Source of the DNA: Alphaproteobacteria bacterium
Lineage (GTDB): Bacteria; Pseudomonadota; Alphaproteobacteria; SMXP01
Direction of reading: 5' to 3'
Length of the DNA stretch: 64,000 nt
Assembly (NCBI GenBank): GCA_028285305.1
Contig: JANQPV010000014.1
Coordinates: 62,001-126,000, forward strand
Position 1 is the stretch's first letter; the number at the start of each line of letters is the position of its first letter. The position numbers and the translations under genes are program-made. Under the pieces are notes generated by a model. That model was not told the DNA's origin. It did not search any database and was given only the letters and a program-made list of their open reading frames with translations. Shown in pieces: positions 17,513 through 27,580 of this stretch.

Positions 17513-17586
17513 CGGGCAAAATGCCCACGGAGCAAAATGCTCCTGTTTTAGCAAAATGCAAACATAATCCAGAATGGAGAATTAAA
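17513..17586 (+). promoter_or_regulatory. Structured flagellin mRNA leader with three GCAAAATGC repeats
   Basis: The predicted leader begins with two perfect hairpins that share the loop AAAAT: GGGC-AAAAT-GCCC (17515-17527) and GGAGC-AAAAT-GCTCC (17530-17544). A third GC-AAAAT-GC copy (17552-17560) has only weak flanking pairing. The stems differ while the GCAAAATGC core is kept, which suggests selection for a repeated loop. A role in mRNA stability or binding of a post-transcriptional regulator such as FlbT is an inference. GGAG at 17577-17580 is the ribosome site. Confidence 0.65.
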
Positions 17587-18426
17587 ATGGTTCTTAGCAT
17601 TAACACCAATGCTGGTGCTCTTGTCGCACAGGCTTCTTTCCGTAAAATCAACTCAGAACTCGACGCCGTTTCTAAGCGTGTGAACACCGGTCTTCGTGTC
17701 GCCGACGCGAAGGACGATGCTTCTACGTTCGCGGTTGCTCAAGGTATTCGCGGTGAGATCAAGGCTCAAGAAGCAGTTAGCTCTTCTTTGGGTGGCGCTA
17801 AAGGTGTCGCCGAAACGGCTTTGACCGCAACTGAATCGGTGTCTACGCTGCTTGGTGACGTTCGCTCGAAGCTCGTTCAGCTGGGTGACGACACATTGAC
17901 AACAACTCAACGGACAGCGTTCCAAGAAGACTTGCAAGCTTTGACATCTCAGATCGTTACGACGATTAACGGTGCGGGCTTTAACGGCACGAACGTCTTG
18001 TCTTCGACCACGAACGCGTCTTTCCTTTCCGACACGAATGGCGGAACGATTTCAATTCGTGCTCAGAACATCGACTCTCAGGCTTCTGCCTTTGACACGG
18101 CTATCGGTGCCAACGGTGTTTCGGTAACGGGTGCTACCGTTGTTGCCGCACTGCAGACGGCCACTGGTGCTTTCACGGCTCTTGAAAATGCCGTAAACAG
18201 CGCTTTGGGTCAGTTGGGTGCTGACAATCGAGGTGTTGAACTTCAGCAGAACTTTATCTCTGGTTCGATTGACGCTCTGACAAATGGTCTTGGTGCTCTG
18301 GTTGACGCTGACTTGGCTAAAGACAGCTCTCGCTTAGAGGCTCTTCAGGCCCAGCAGCAGTTAGCTATTCAGGCGATCTCGATCGCTAACGATGCGCCAA
18401 ACGCTCTGTTGTCACTGTTCCGGTAG
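17587..18426 (+). CDS. Flagellin
   Basis: A 279-residue flagellin, the subunit of the flagellar filament, exported by the flagellar type III system. The conserved N-terminal D0/D1 region (SINTNAGALVAQASFRKINSELD, RVNTGLRVADAKDDAS) and C-terminal D1/D0 region (GALVDADLAKDSSRLEALQAQQ, ending NALLSLFR) are complete, with only a short variable centre, so this is a small flagellin of the alphaproteobacterial type. Coding uses many frequent codons, consistent with high expression. It has a sigma-54 promoter, ftr-like elements and a hairpin leader upstream, and a terminator before the FlaG gene. Confidence 0.97.
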   Translation: MVLSINTNAGALVAQASFRKINSELDAVSKRVNTGLRVADAKDDASTFAVAQGIRGEIKAQEAVSSSLGGAKGVAETALTATESVSTLLGDVRSKLVQLGDDTLTTTQRTAFQEDLQALTSQIVTTINGAGFNGTNVLSSTTNASFLSDTNGGTISIRAQNIDSQASAFDTAIGANGVSVTGATVVAALQTATGAFTALENAVNSALGQLGADNRGVELQQNFISGSIDALTNGLGALVDADLAKDSSRLEALQAQQQLAIQAISIANDAPNALLSLFR

Positions 18427-18453
18427 GATAAGTCGGAATAGTCGGAAACTTGG

Positions 18454-18480
18454 GGGGCTGGTTTTGAACCGGCCCCTTTT
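18454..18480 (+). terminator. Rho-independent terminator after flagellin
   Basis: GGGGC-T-GGTT pairs with AACC-G-GCCCC (one T-G wobble) around a TTG loop, followed by TTTT. Placed 28 bp after the flagellin stop, it should end most transcripts before the FlaG gene and would explain a high flagellin-to-FlaG ratio by partial read-through. Confidence 0.8.
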
Positions 18481-18527
18481 CCGCACCAACAGAGTCATGT
18501 TTCGGAGTCCCCTGTAGGAGAAGAAAG

Positions 18528-18929
18528 ATGAACGGGATACCCACCCTTGACGGTGTTCCCAACATCCGGCCTACGGAACAGCCAAGATTGCAGCCCCGCA
18601 GACCGGAGCCGGAACCAGTCATTTCCTCTGAGGAGGAACAAGCCGTGGATGAGACCGCAAAACCTGTTTCGCCCACCCCGCTTGATATTTTGAAATCGGA
18701 AGATACGTTTGATCAGCTCGCCTCCAAACTTGTCGGTCAAAATGCAAGTTTGCGGATTTCGCAAGACGACGCGACGGGCCGATTCCTCTATCTCTCGGTG
18801 GATAAAGCATCGGGTGAGATTATCGATCAATGGCCGGCGGAAGACTTTATTCGCCAGCTCGCCTTCTTTTTGGAGCTCAACCCCGATAAAAATATTCAAT
18901 CGGGCCAGGCTTTAGACGAAGAAGTCTGA
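18528..18929 (+). CDS. flaG: FlaG-family flagellar protein
   Basis: A 133-residue FlaG-like protein. The C-terminal half holds the family core: LRISQDDATGRFLYLSVDKA and SGEIIDQWPAEDFIRQLAFF. The N-terminal 55 residues are Pro/Glu-rich and probably disordered. FlaG proteins influence filament length in several bacteria; the mechanism is not settled. It directly follows flagellin and its terminator, and TAGGAGAAG lies upstream of the ATG. No other flagellar gene is in the window, so this is a satellite locus rather than the main flagellar cluster. Confidence 0.85.
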   Translation: MNGIPTLDGVPNIRPTEQPRLQPRRPEPEPVISSEEEQAVDETAKPVSPTPLDILKSEDTFDQLASKLVGQNASLRISQDDATGRFLYLSVDKASGEIIDQWPAEDFIRQLAFFLELNPDKNIQSGQALDEEV

Positions 18930-19141
18930 GACTTCGCTGCGCCCGATAAGGCGCTGATCTAGTGTGGAGACTTTGTAACGGGACGGATTCTCCGAACCCG
19001 GACTTGTGCGTGGATGACGGCGCTTGCTGTCGTGTGATCGTGCGCCGAAATTCGCAGCGCGCATGCCCCCTTCAACCCCTTTTTATCCTTTTCGTACTGC
19101 AACGCATGGTTTAGTCTGGTCTTCCCAAAATCGGGAAGGTC

Positions 19142-19696
19142 ATGAGATTGTTCCGGTATCCAATCCTGTGTTTCTTTCTTTTTCTTGTCGGTGCGAGCTT
19201 CGCGATTGCCGACAACCTTCCCGATCCACCAGAAGGTCTTGGGTGGTACGACGCGAAGAATGGAGTGGGAACTTTTCTGAAACCCGCCGGCTGGCATATC
19301 AAAGAAGAGGTGCGGGGTGATACGCGGGCACTCTTCATCTCGCGCGAGAGTATTGATGCGAAAGGCCAGTTTCTCGTTGGGTTCTCCGTCAACAAAATTT
19401 CAGAGTTCTCACAACAAAGCGATCTCCGGCCGTCCGCATTTGCCAAGACCTATATCGGCCAGGTTGTGAGCGATGTTGAGGTTCTTACTTCAGGTGTTGT
19501 CGATGGGGGAGCGGTCGAGATGAATTTGGCGCGTGTTGTCAGTTTGAATGGCGACGTTAGAACGGTCGTGCACCACATTTCAATCGGTTGGGATGAGCGG
19601 GACGAGGTTTTTTTGATTATTGCTGAGGCGCCGGAAGCGGAGTGGGACGCCAACTACCATTTTTTGGGTCCTATGCTGAACTATTTCTTGCTCTAA
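19142..19696 (+). CDS. Exported protein of unknown function
   Basis: A 184-residue protein with a clear signal peptide (about residues 1-23, MRLFRYPILCFFLFLVGAS then FAIAD). The mature part begins with PDPPEGLGWYDAKNGVGTFLKPAGWHIKEE and resembles small periplasmic beta proteins of the PsbP-like type, but this is only an impression. There are no cysteines in the mature region and no lipobox. GGGAAGG lies upstream of ATG 19142. It stands alone between flaG and a minus-strand gene; there is no context pointing to function. Confidence 0.7.
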   Translation: MRLFRYPILCFFLFLVGASFAIADNLPDPPEGLGWYDAKNGVGTFLKPAGWHIKEEVRGDTRALFISRESIDAKGQFLVGFSVNKISEFSQQSDLRPSAFAKTYIGQVVSDVEVLTSGVVDGGAVEMNLARVVSLNGDVRTVVHHISIGWDERDEVFLIIAEAPEAEWDANYHFLGPMLNYFLL

Positions 19697-19820
19697 CTTT
19701 GAGATGAGACGCCGAACCTCACTCGAAGTCGCCCTTTGTCCGATGTGTTGCAACCTCCGATCACAACAGTGGTCATCAGGCTGACCCGTCCAACCCCAAC
19801 GTGCTTTTGGCAGGATCCCG

Positions 19821-20108
19821 TTACCCCTGTTTGCCGATGTAGAGCACTTCCACATCCACCAGCGCATTGCCGTCCACGGGGTCGATATCGACTTTCCTTT
19901 CGGCGCGGCGGACAATGGCCTCGCCAACTTCGATTTCCTGGGTGTTGCCGTCATACTTGATTTTGACTTCTTCACATCTGCGCCCTTCCGGCGGTTGGGT
20001 GTGGAGAAATTTTACGGAGAAGAGGATCGCCCCTCCTTTGGGATTGTCGTAAAACCGCCATTGTCGGTCGACGTAAAGATCTTTCATCACAAATTTGTCG
20101 CTGGCCAT
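19821..20108 (-). CDS. Small protein of unknown function
   Basis: A 95-residue acidic/basic mixed protein with no signal or membrane segment. Its sequence (VMKDLYVDRQWRFYDNPKGG, then alternating strands ending VDVEVLYIG) suggests a small all-beta fold. I recognise no family. The start ATG 20108 is preceded by GGGGGATAG; an upstream in-frame ATG at 20117 is less well placed. It is an isolated minus-strand gene facing the exported unknown. Confidence 0.6.
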   Translation of the reverse strand: MASDKFVMKDLYVDRQWRFYDNPKGGAILFSVKFLHTQPPEGRRCEEVKIKYDGNTQEIEVGEAIVRRAERKVDIDPVDGNALVDVEVLYIGKQG

Positions 20109-20283
20109 TCTATCCCCCATTGCTTTGCTCAGCCGCACATACCCACTTGCCCAGTTAGACTACGCAAACGCGTTATCGAATTGATGACGCGGTTCGTTTA
20201 GTTTACCAGCTATCGCCCAACACGGCCATGATCATTCATAGGTGACAATTGATGCGCGTGGAAGAAGCGGCAAGGGGCCGAAT

Positions 20284-21375
20284 ATGAAGGCACTCACAAT
20301 CGGTGGCGCGACGATCGATACGATCGCCATCATCGAAAGCGACCACATCGAGCGCATGACGATGTTGAATGCGGATGCCTCCTTTTTGTTGCTTCAAGAG
20401 GGCGCAAAGACGGAGGCGGGCGAAATCTCCACCCATTGCGGCGGGGGCGCCGTTAATGCGGCTGTTGCCATGTCTCGCTTGGGGTTCGATGTGGCATCAA
20501 TTCTGAAGCTGGGGCGGGATCAGCGGGCCGAAGCGATTTTGGCGCGACTTATGGACGAAGGGATTTCGACACGCTGGGTCTCTCGTGACGAGGGGGCGCC
20601 CACGGGGGCGTCTGTGCTGGTGTCATCTCATGATCGCAATGCGGCCGTGTTCACTTTCCGCGGAGCGAACACTTTGCTTGATCTGTCCGATTTGAAAGAC
20701 GAGGCGTTTGGCGTGGACCTGGTCTATGTTTCCACACTGTCTAATCAATCCGCATCCTGCTTTCCCGCAATTGTGCAAAAGGCGCGGACCGCTGGAGCGA
20801 TTGTTGCGGTGAACCCCGGGCCGCGTCAGCTGGCGTCTAGGGCGCAGGACTTTGAGGCCAGTTTGGCGGCAGTCGACATTCTCGCGCTTAATCGTTCGGA
20901 AGCAGAAATATTACTCCCGACCCTTGTGTCCAATGTGGGTGAGGGCGGTCCGCAGCTCGAGGGTGTAGATCTTCCCCGGTTGGCGGCACAGGGATTATCG
21001 GGGGGAACCTTTCACATGTCCCTCAGCCGCTTTGTTTCCGCGGTGCAACGTTTGGGGCCAAAACTGGTGCTGATCACGAACGGTACGGAGGGGGCCTATC
21101 TGGGGACGGATAAAGAAATCCTTTTCGTGCCGACCTTACCTACGCCGGTTGCCGGCACTGCCGGAGCTGGCGATGCGTTTGCATCGACGTTTGCGAGTTA
21201 TTGTGTGGCGCATAAGGATGTACGGCGGGCGCTAGCGGCGGCCACGGTGAATGCATCGAGCGTGGTGTCACATATTGACACTCAATCCGGTCTGTTGCCG
21301 GCGGCGGACTTGGATCAGGCACTTGAAAAGCGCTTCCAAAAGACTGAGATCCAAAGTTGGACTCTTTCGCTATGA
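20284..21375 (+). CDS. PfkB-family carbohydrate/nucleoside kinase
   Basis: A 363-residue ribokinase-like kinase. The N-terminal GGATIDTIA, substrate-binding GGGAVNAAVAMSRLG (about 60-74), and the C-terminal signature TAGAGDAFASTFASYC, whose Asp is the catalytic base, are intact. An insertion of about 40 residues around 215-255 (NVGEGGPQLEGVDLPRLAAQ) lengthens it beyond the usual 300-330. The substrate could be a sugar, adenosine or a sugar analogue and cannot be read from sequence. ATG 20284 has AAGGGG upstream. It overlaps the GNAT gene by ATGA, so the two are translationally coupled. Confidence 0.9.
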   Translation: MKALTIGGATIDTIAIIESDHIERMTMLNADASFLLLQEGAKTEAGEISTHCGGGAVNAAVAMSRLGFDVASILKLGRDQRAEAILARLMDEGISTRWVSRDEGAPTGASVLVSSHDRNAAVFTFRGANTLLDLSDLKDEAFGVDLVYVSTLSNQSASCFPAIVQKARTAGAIVAVNPGPRQLASRAQDFEASLAAVDILALNRSEAEILLPTLVSNVGEGGPQLEGVDLPRLAAQGLSGGTFHMSLSRFVSAVQRLGPKLVLITNGTEGAYLGTDKEILFVPTLPTPVAGTAGAGDAFASTFASYCVAHKDVRRALAAATVNASSVVSHIDTQSGLLPAADLDQALEKRFQKTEIQSWTLSL

Positions 21376-21848
21376 TCTCTGTACGCTCTATTGAGGCTTC
21401 GGATCGTGCCGAATTGAAGACCATGTTCCAAGAAGCTTGGGGCGCGCCGCGCGTGGTCGGATTGGGTCATGTTTATGAGTTGATTGAGCTGCCTGGTTTG
21501 GTTGCGCTTGAAGCGGGTGAGATTGTAGGGGCGCTCACATGGAACATCCAAAATGGCGCGTGCGAATTTGTCAGTGTGAATGCCTTTGTTGTGGGCAAAG
21601 GTGTGGCGCGCCTGTTGATGGGGCGCGCGTTGGACGAGGCCCGGACCTTGGGTTGCCGTCGGGTCTGGCTCATCACCACCAATGACAATGCGCAGGCCTT
21701 GACCGTCTATCAGAAGTTTGGCTTTCGCCTCTCCAAACTGCACATCGATGCCGTTGCGGAAGATCGTCGGCTGAAGCCGGAGATTCCTCTCGTTGCCGAC
21801 AACGGTATTCCGATCCGGGATTATCTGGAGCTGGAAATCCTGCTTTAG
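21372..21848 (+). CDS. GNAT-family N-acetyltransferase
   Basis: A 158-residue GNAT-fold acyltransferase. The acetyl-CoA-binding motif A is seen at VNAFVVGKGVARLLMGRALDEA (about 75-96), a variant of Q/RxxGxG/A, and motif B at NDNAQALTVYQKFGFRLSKL (about 105-124), typical of GNATs acting on small molecules or protein termini. Substrate unknown. Start ATG 21372 overlaps the kinase stop codon (ATGA); the pair may act on a shared metabolite. Confidence 0.88.
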   Translation: MISVRSIEASDRAELKTMFQEAWGAPRVVGLGHVYELIELPGLVALEAGEIVGALTWNIQNGACEFVSVNAFVVGKGVARLLMGRALDEARTLGCRRVWLITTNDNAQALTVYQKFGFRLSKLHIDAVAEDRRLKPEIPLVADNGIPIRDYLELEILL

Positions 21849-21929
21849 GAACCAGGTTGCAAGAGTCCCGTGTCTCGTTTATGGGGAACTGGTAACACCA
21901 ATTCTGCTGTCGGTTGTGGAGGCGAAATC

Positions 21930-22697
21930 ATGGATAGACGGAGATTTGTGCTTGGGGCCGCCGCGGCCTGTCCGCTTTGCGTTTCAGCTGCTCACGCTGC
22001 GAGTTGGTCTTACGAAGGCTCGAGGGGGCCAGACAAATGGGGAAGCTTGAGCCGATCCTATCGTGCTTGCGAAACCGGCAACGAGCAGTCGCCCATCGAT
22101 CTGACCAATGCGATTTCCGCCGACGTGGACGCCCCCCTCGTGGAGTGGGCATCTGTTCGTTTGGGGTCCGTGGTCAATAACGGTCACACGATCCAGGTCA
22201 ATACGCCCGGCGCCGGTCAATTGAGCCTTGATGGGCGTGCATACGAATTGCTGCAGTTCCACTTCCATCATCAGAGCGAGCATACGGTCAACGGCTATCG
22301 CTATCCGTTGGAAGTACACTTCGTTCATAAGGAAATGAACGGCGATAATTTGGCCGTGATCGGCGTCTTTTTCGAGGAGGGCGACGCCAACGAGGTCTTA
22401 AGCACGATCTGGCGCGTCATGCCAGAGACAAAAGGCGAAGGCACGAGTGAAGCGGTGATTGATCCCAATGGTCTGTTGCCCAAGACGGGCCGAATCCGAG
22501 GCCGCAGCGGAGATGATGTCTTTCGGTACGCGGGCTCGCTGACGACGCCGCCTTGTTCGGAGATTGTTCAGTGGACGGTATACAAGACGCCGATCGGTGC
22601 ATCGGCCGATCAGATTGCGGCGTTCGCCAAGCTCTTTCCCGGTAATTTTCGGCCCGTGCAGCCGGTCAACCGGCGGTTCATTTTGCTCGGCAAGTAA
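21930..22697 (+). CDS. Alpha-class carbonic anhydrase (Tat-exported)
   Basis: A 255-residue periplasmic zinc enzyme that interconverts CO2 and bicarbonate. The signal peptide begins MDRRRFVLGAAAA, with a twin-arginine-like motif, and cleavage is likely after AAHAA. The alpha-class signature is clear: EQSPIDLTNA, zinc ligands in QFHFHHQSEHTVNG (two His) and PLEVHFVH (third His), and TTPPCSEIVQWTV. Two Cys (in YRACETG and PPCSE) can form the conserved disulfide. TGGAGG lies upstream of ATG 21930. It follows the GNAT gene by 81 bp and precedes the aldolase-family gene. Confidence 0.96.
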   Translation: MDRRRFVLGAAAACPLCVSAAHAASWSYEGSRGPDKWGSLSRSYRACETGNEQSPIDLTNAISADVDAPLVEWASVRLGSVVNNGHTIQVNTPGAGQLSLDGRAYELLQFHFHHQSEHTVNGYRYPLEVHFVHKEMNGDNLAVIGVFFEEGDANEVLSTIWRVMPETKGEGTSEAVIDPNGLLPKTGRIRGRSGDDVFRYAGSLTTPPCSEIVQWTVYKTPIGASADQIAAFAKLFPGNFRPVQPVNRRFILLGK

Positions 22698-22764
22698 GGG
22701 CTTCGACAGGCTTTTCCGGATCGGCGTTAGGAGATAAACTCGGCTTTCAACAGGGAGCAAGAGC

Positions 22765-23589
22765 ATGCCCAGTCACACCGTTCAAACCACAGATGCGCTT
22801 GCACCGGAGCGCGTAGATCCCCATCATTTTCCTCTTGATGACATCCCTCCTCTTGAGGGGAAGGTGAGCACCGATGAGTGGCGTACCCGCCTCGACCTGG
22901 CGGCGTGCTACCGGCTGATTGCCCGCAACGGTTGGGACGATATGTTGTCCGTACACGTGTCCGCCCGGGTGCCGGGGGAAGAGGGTAAATTCCTCATCAA
23001 TCCGTACGGCGTCTTGTTCCATCAAGTGACGGCATCGTCGCTCATCAAAGTAGATTACGAAGGCAACCAATATACGCAGACCCCGTTTTATCTTAACCCG
23101 GCGGCCATCAACATTCATGGGGGCATTCTGGAAAGCCGGTCCGATGTCGCCTCGGCTCTTCATTTGCATACGATTGCCGGAACGGCTGTGTCGTCGCTCA
23201 AGGATGGTCTCTTGCCTCTTAATCAGCGGGCGCTCTATTTTACGAATATTACGGCGTATCATGACTATGAGGGTATCGCGATAGAGGACGACGAGCGGGA
23301 AACGCTGGCGCGGGATCTCGGCGACAAATGGGTGATGTTTCTCCGCAACCACGGAACGATTACTGTGGGACGATCCGTGGCCCAGGCTTATGTCTATGCG
23401 TTCTTCCTCGAACAAGCCTGCAGGTATCAATTAGCCACCCAGTCCGCCGGCGTGGAAATCACGCCGCTGCCCCAAGAGGTGATCGACAAAGTGCCCGAGC
23501 AAGCGACTCACTTCAAAAGCATGGGGCGACTGGAATGGCCAGCGCTCTTGGCGACGCTTGATAAAGAGGATGATAGTTACCGGCGGTAG
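22765..23589 (+). CDS. Class II aldolase/adducin-domain protein
   Basis: A 274-residue protein of the class II aldolase/adducin family. The domain runs from about residue 40 to 235, with HVSARVPGEEGKFLINPYGV and the metal-binding HLHTIAGTAVSSLKDGLLPL (His-x-His) plus a later His in LRNHGTITVG. Characterised relatives are fuculose- or ribulose-phosphate aldolases and epimerases; many alphaproteobacterial members of this length are uncharacterised. GGGAGC precedes ATG. The gene is followed within 15 bp by a palindromic intergenic repeat that may end its transcript. Confidence 0.9.
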   Translation: MPSHTVQTTDALAPERVDPHHFPLDDIPPLEGKVSTDEWRTRLDLAACYRLIARNGWDDMLSVHVSARVPGEEGKFLINPYGVLFHQVTASSLIKVDYEGNQYTQTPFYLNPAAINIHGGILESRSDVASALHLHTIAGTAVSSLKDGLLPLNQRALYFTNITAYHDYEGIAIEDDERETLARDLGDKWVMFLRNHGTITVGRSVAQAYVYAFFLEQACRYQLATQSAGVEITPLPQEVIDKVPEQATHFKSMGRLEWPALLATLDKEDDSYRR

Positions 23590-23603
23590 TCTTTTGCCGA
23601 CCC

Positions 23604-23728
23604 GTCATCCCCGGCAAGCGAGCTTTGCGAGCGCAGACCGGGGATCCAGGAAACACCGATCGAGCTATTGTCACCCTTGAAATTACGGTGACTGCGGATT
23701 ACTGGATCCCCGCTCTCGCGGGGATGAC
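23604..23728. repeat. Palindromic intergenic repeat, copy 1
   Basis: A 125-bp element with ends GTCATCCCC and GGGGATGAC. Its left hairpin arm ends ...GGGGATCCAGGAA and its right arm begins TACTGGATCCCCGC; the two halves are also complementary to each other, so the whole can form a long cruciform. Copies 2-4 lie at 25060-25628. This copy carries extra bases in its left stem. It resembles the widespread REP/BIME-like or MITE-like intergenic repeats of proteobacteria. Confidence 0.85.
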
Positions 23729-23736
23729 CGCTTAGT

Positions 23737-24945
<1,209 letters not shown>

Positions 24946-25059
24946 GAGAGTTCTCTTTGGGTTTTGGATTTGGATAACGGTTTTGTTGAAGATTGTCATC
25001 CTCGAGGAGTTCCAAAGATGACAAGATTTGCGATTGCCAAAGTTCTTGTCAAATTGCTC

Positions 25060-25167
25060 GTCATCCCCGCTTTAGGCGGGGATCCAGGAAGTTGTGCCGC
25101 TGCTTGAAAGGCAGATCTTCCAATCACTATTCGTGGGTACTGGATCCCGGATCAAGTCCGGGATGAC
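25060..25167. repeat. Palindromic intergenic repeat, copy 2
   Basis: A 108-bp copy: GTCATCCCCGCTTTAGGCGGGGATCCAG on the left in hairpin form and TACTGGATCCCGG...CCGGGATGAC on the right. It is the shortest of the four copies and lies about 115 bp upstream of the argG start codon, where it might affect the argG promoter. Confidence 0.85.
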
Positions 25168-25348
25168 GCAAGAGTTAGATGCGATGGCTCGCAGTCATAG
25201 CCTCATCGTCGTCGCCGGAAGGCGAGGGTGTTCAACGATGACAGACTAGAGGTCACGGCGTGTGCGTCTCTTTTGCGTTTGGTGGTGGGTCCTTTAACAG
25301 GCGTTCGCCCCTTTGCCAAGGGGGTGTGTTGTTTCGACAAACTCCGGT
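25168..25348. other. Spacer between repeat copies 2 and 3
   Basis: This 181-bp stretch holds no gene or motif that I can support. Short open frames here and across the neighbouring repeats are by-products of the GC-rich palindromes and have no ribosome sites. Confidence 0.4.
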
Positions 25349-25470
25349 GTCATCCCGGCACCCGCTTTCGCGGGGGTAAACTGCGGCGGGGATCCAGCTC
25401 TCACCCGGTGGCGGGCGCTTAATTGTTTGCAAGCAACGTCCAGGATCCTCGGGACAAGCCCGAGGATGAC
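25349..25470. repeat. Palindromic intergenic repeat, copy 3
   Basis: A 122-bp copy with ends GTCATCCCGG and GAGGATGAC. The left stem is interrupted (CCCGCTTTCGCGGGGGTAAA inserted before CGGGGATCCAG), and the right half reads CCAGGATCCTCGGGAC...CCCGAGGATGAC, a compensated variant of the stem that keeps base pairing. Confidence 0.8.
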
Positions 25471-25508
25471 GCTGTCGATTTTTCTGATGAGGTATATCAA
25501 TTTCATTC

Positions 25509-25628
25509 GTCATCCCCGCGAAGGCGGGGATCCAGGATTCTGTGCCCGCTCGGCTCAGGTATGCAGCCTATTGGTCCTTCGGAGAGTACTGGATCCTCGA
25601 TCACGCGCTTCGCGCTGTCGAGGATGAC
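25509..25628. repeat. Palindromic intergenic repeat, copy 4
   Basis: A 120-bp copy: left hairpin GTCATCCCCGCGAAGGCGGGGA and right half TACTGGATCCTCGATC...GTCGAGGATGAC. Only 38 bp separate it from copy 3. It lies 18 bp past the rlmN stop codon and may act as a transcription end or mRNA-stabilising hairpin for rlmN. Confidence 0.85.
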
Positions 25629-25645
25629 GGGTGCCAGCTTAACGT

Positions 25646-26791
25646 TCAGCGCCGCGCTGACGCCCGTACCTTCTCGCTCGCGGACTTGAGCTGGCCGCAG
25701 GCAGCGAGGATGTCCCGGCCCCTTGGGGTGCGGATCGGGCTGGCGTAACCGGCTTTCATCAAGACCTCGGCGAAGGCTTCGATTTGTTCCCAGTCGGAAC
25801 ATTCATACTGGGCGCCGGGCCAGGGATTGAAGGGGATGAGGTTCACTTTGGCGGGGATGCCTTTGAGGAGCTGAACGAGTTCCTTGGCTTCGGCCAAACT
25901 GTCGTTCACGCCTTTGAGCATGACATACTCAAACGTGATCCGGTTGGCGTTGCGCAGTCCAGGATAGTTCCGGCAGGCCTCCATTAATTCCGCAATCGGA
26001 TATTTCTTGTTGAGGGGCACGAGCTTGTCTCGTGTCTCGTCGCGTACCGCGTGAAGGGAAATCGCGAGCAAAACACCGATCTCTTCGCCGCATTTGGGGA
26101 TCATCGGCACGACGCCCGCCGTCGAGAGAGTGATGCGGCGTTTGGACAGGGCGAAGCCGTCCCCGTCGCTGATGATTTCGAGGGCCGTTTTGACATTGTC
26201 GAAGTTGTAGAGCGGCTCGCCCATGCCCATCATGACGATGTTGGTGATGGCCCGGGTGCCGTCCGCGCCGACGCCGATCTCGGGCCAGTCCTCCAGTTCG
26301 TCGCGGGCAATGAGCAGCTGCGCAACGATCTCGTACGGGGTTAAGTTGCGCACGAGCTTTTGCGTGCCCGTGTGACAGAAGGTGCAATTCAGTGTACAGC
26401 CGACTTGGGAGGAGACGCAGAGGGTGCCTCGGCTCTCTTCAGGGATGTAGACCGTCTCATATTCGATGCCTGGCGCGGAGCGCAGGAGCCACTTGCGGGT
26501 GCCGTCTTCGGAAATTTGCCGGGAGACGATCTCGGGACGCGCCAAGGAATAGACCGCACTTAGCTCGCGGCGCATGTCCTTTGAGATGGTCGTCATGTCG
26601 GTGAAGTCGGCGGCGCCCCGGTGGTACATCCACTGCCAGAGCTGAGCTGTGCGCATGCGCAGGGCTTTCTGCTCCACGCCAAAGCGCGACAGCTCTTCGG
26701 TGAGTTGAGCTTTGGTCAGCCCCAAGAGACTGACAAGACCTCCCTCCCCATCGTGGTTCAGGGGCGGCTCATATTCTAGAATTTGATCCAT
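25646..26791 (-). CDS. rlmN: Dual-specificity 23S rRNA/tRNA adenine-C2 methyltransferase RlmN
   Basis: A 381-residue radical-SAM enzyme that methylates C2 of A2503 in 23S rRNA and A37 in some tRNAs. The CxxxCxxC cluster-binding motif is [13 protein letters not shown] at about residues 131-143; [12 protein letters not shown] binds SAM; the mechanistic second Cys is in the C-terminal [12 protein letters not shown], and the other catalytic Cys is expected in the same motif region as in E. coli. Its length is normal. It lies between argG and the IalB gene on the same strand, an order that I recall from other alphaproteobacteria. Confidence 0.97.
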   Translation of the reverse strand: MDQILEYEPPLNHDGEGGLVSLLGLTKAQLTEELSRFGVEQKALRMRTAQLWQWMYHRGAADFTDMTTISKDMRRELSAVYSLARPEIVSRQISEDGTRKWLLRSAPGIEYETVYIPEESRGTLCVSSQVGCTLNCTFCHTGTQKLVRNLTPYEIVAQLLIARDELEDWPEIGVGADGTRAITNIVMMGMGEPLYNFDNVKTALEIISDGDGFALSKRRITLSTAGVVPMIPKCGEEIGVLLAISLHAVRDETRDKLVPLNKKYPIAELMEACRNYPGLRNANRITFEYVMLKGVNDSLAEAKELVQLLKGIPAKVNLIPFNPWPGAQYECSDWEQIEAFAEVLMKAGYASPIRTPRGRDILAACGQLKSASEKVRASARR

Positions 26792-26851
26792 CGTGCCGGG
26801 CGCTATAGCACACCCGGCCTCAAAAACGAATGGATTTGGGCGGGCGGAGGC

Positions 26852-27376
26852 TTAGGAACAGCCCTCGTTGATCTTTTGAAGAGCGGCGGAAATGCCGAGA
26901 AGAGAAATCTTGTACTCGGTTGCGGTGCCCCTGGTGGATGTGCCCTTCACCCGCAGATTGCTGCCTTTTCGCATCGCATCCAACAGGTTCTTTTCATCCT
27001 TACGGCTGCGGACCCAGGCCCCTTGTTGTTCGGTGAACATTTCCCACTTGTTGCCGCCGACCTCGGCGGTGACGGCGCTGCCCTTTTTGAATTGATAGCC
27101 CGTCATGATGCTGGGCTCTCCCGAGATGTCCCGATCGAGCCAATTGGTGACGAGGAAAAAGACGCTGCCGTGGTTGACGTTGCGGGGAAGCTTTTCAACG
27201 GGTTCAGACACAATGAAACAGACCCGTTGGCCGTCTTCTTGTTTCAAACTGTAGGCGCTCCAGTCCTTCCACCGGCCGATCTCTTCGGGGGTTGCGCCAA
27301 AAGCCGTTCCAGCCGATAGGAGCAACGTTGTCAATACCGCTGCGAACGCAGAACCGCAAAAATACGTCTTCTTCAT
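26852..27376 (-). CDS. Invasion-associated locus B (IalB)-family periplasmic protein
   Basis: A 174-residue exported protein with a signal peptide (about 1-27, ending GTAFGA). The mature part has the IalB-family pattern: RWKDWSAYSLKQEDGQRVCFIVSEP, a central beta region with GSVFFLVTNW and GYQFKKGSAVTAEVGG, and the end IDA-like LLDAMRKGSNLRVKGTS followed by a terminal Cys (INEGCS), the two Cys being a likely disulfide. Named after Bartonella IalB, but the family is common in free-living alphaproteobacteria, so no virulence role should be read from it. GAAGAGG precedes ATG. Confidence 0.88.
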   Translation of the reverse strand: MKKTYFCGSAFAAVLTTLLLSAGTAFGATPEEIGRWKDWSAYSLKQEDGQRVCFIVSEPVEKLPRNVNHGSVFFLVTNWLDRDISGEPSIMTGYQFKKGSAVTAEVGGNKWEMFTEQQGAWVRSRKDEKNLLDAMRKGSNLRVKGTSTRGTATEYKISLLGISAALQKINEGCS

Positions 27377-27580
27377 GTGCTCACGCCTCTTCTCGCTTAC
27401 GCCATGACCTACACTGAATGATTCGAGTTTAGCGTCAAAGATTTTACCAAATAGTTAACGTAACCTTAACTTCAGGGCTAGCTGTTTATTCCTTGTTAAA
27501 GGGTTCTTTTGGCGGCAAGAGCTCGCCTAGATGTGTGGAAAACTATGTCTCAGGGGTTCGACATAAATGTGGCGGGCCCC

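Noticed and set aside
25060-25628. Possible CRISPR array
   Set aside because: Only three copies with unequal spacers and internal palindromes of more than 100 bp; this is a REP/MITE-like repeat, not direct repeats with unique spacers.
25228-25640. Several short open frames over the argG-rlmN gap
   Set aside because: They are read-throughs of the GC-rich palindromic repeats; translations repeat the same palindromic artefact in different frames.
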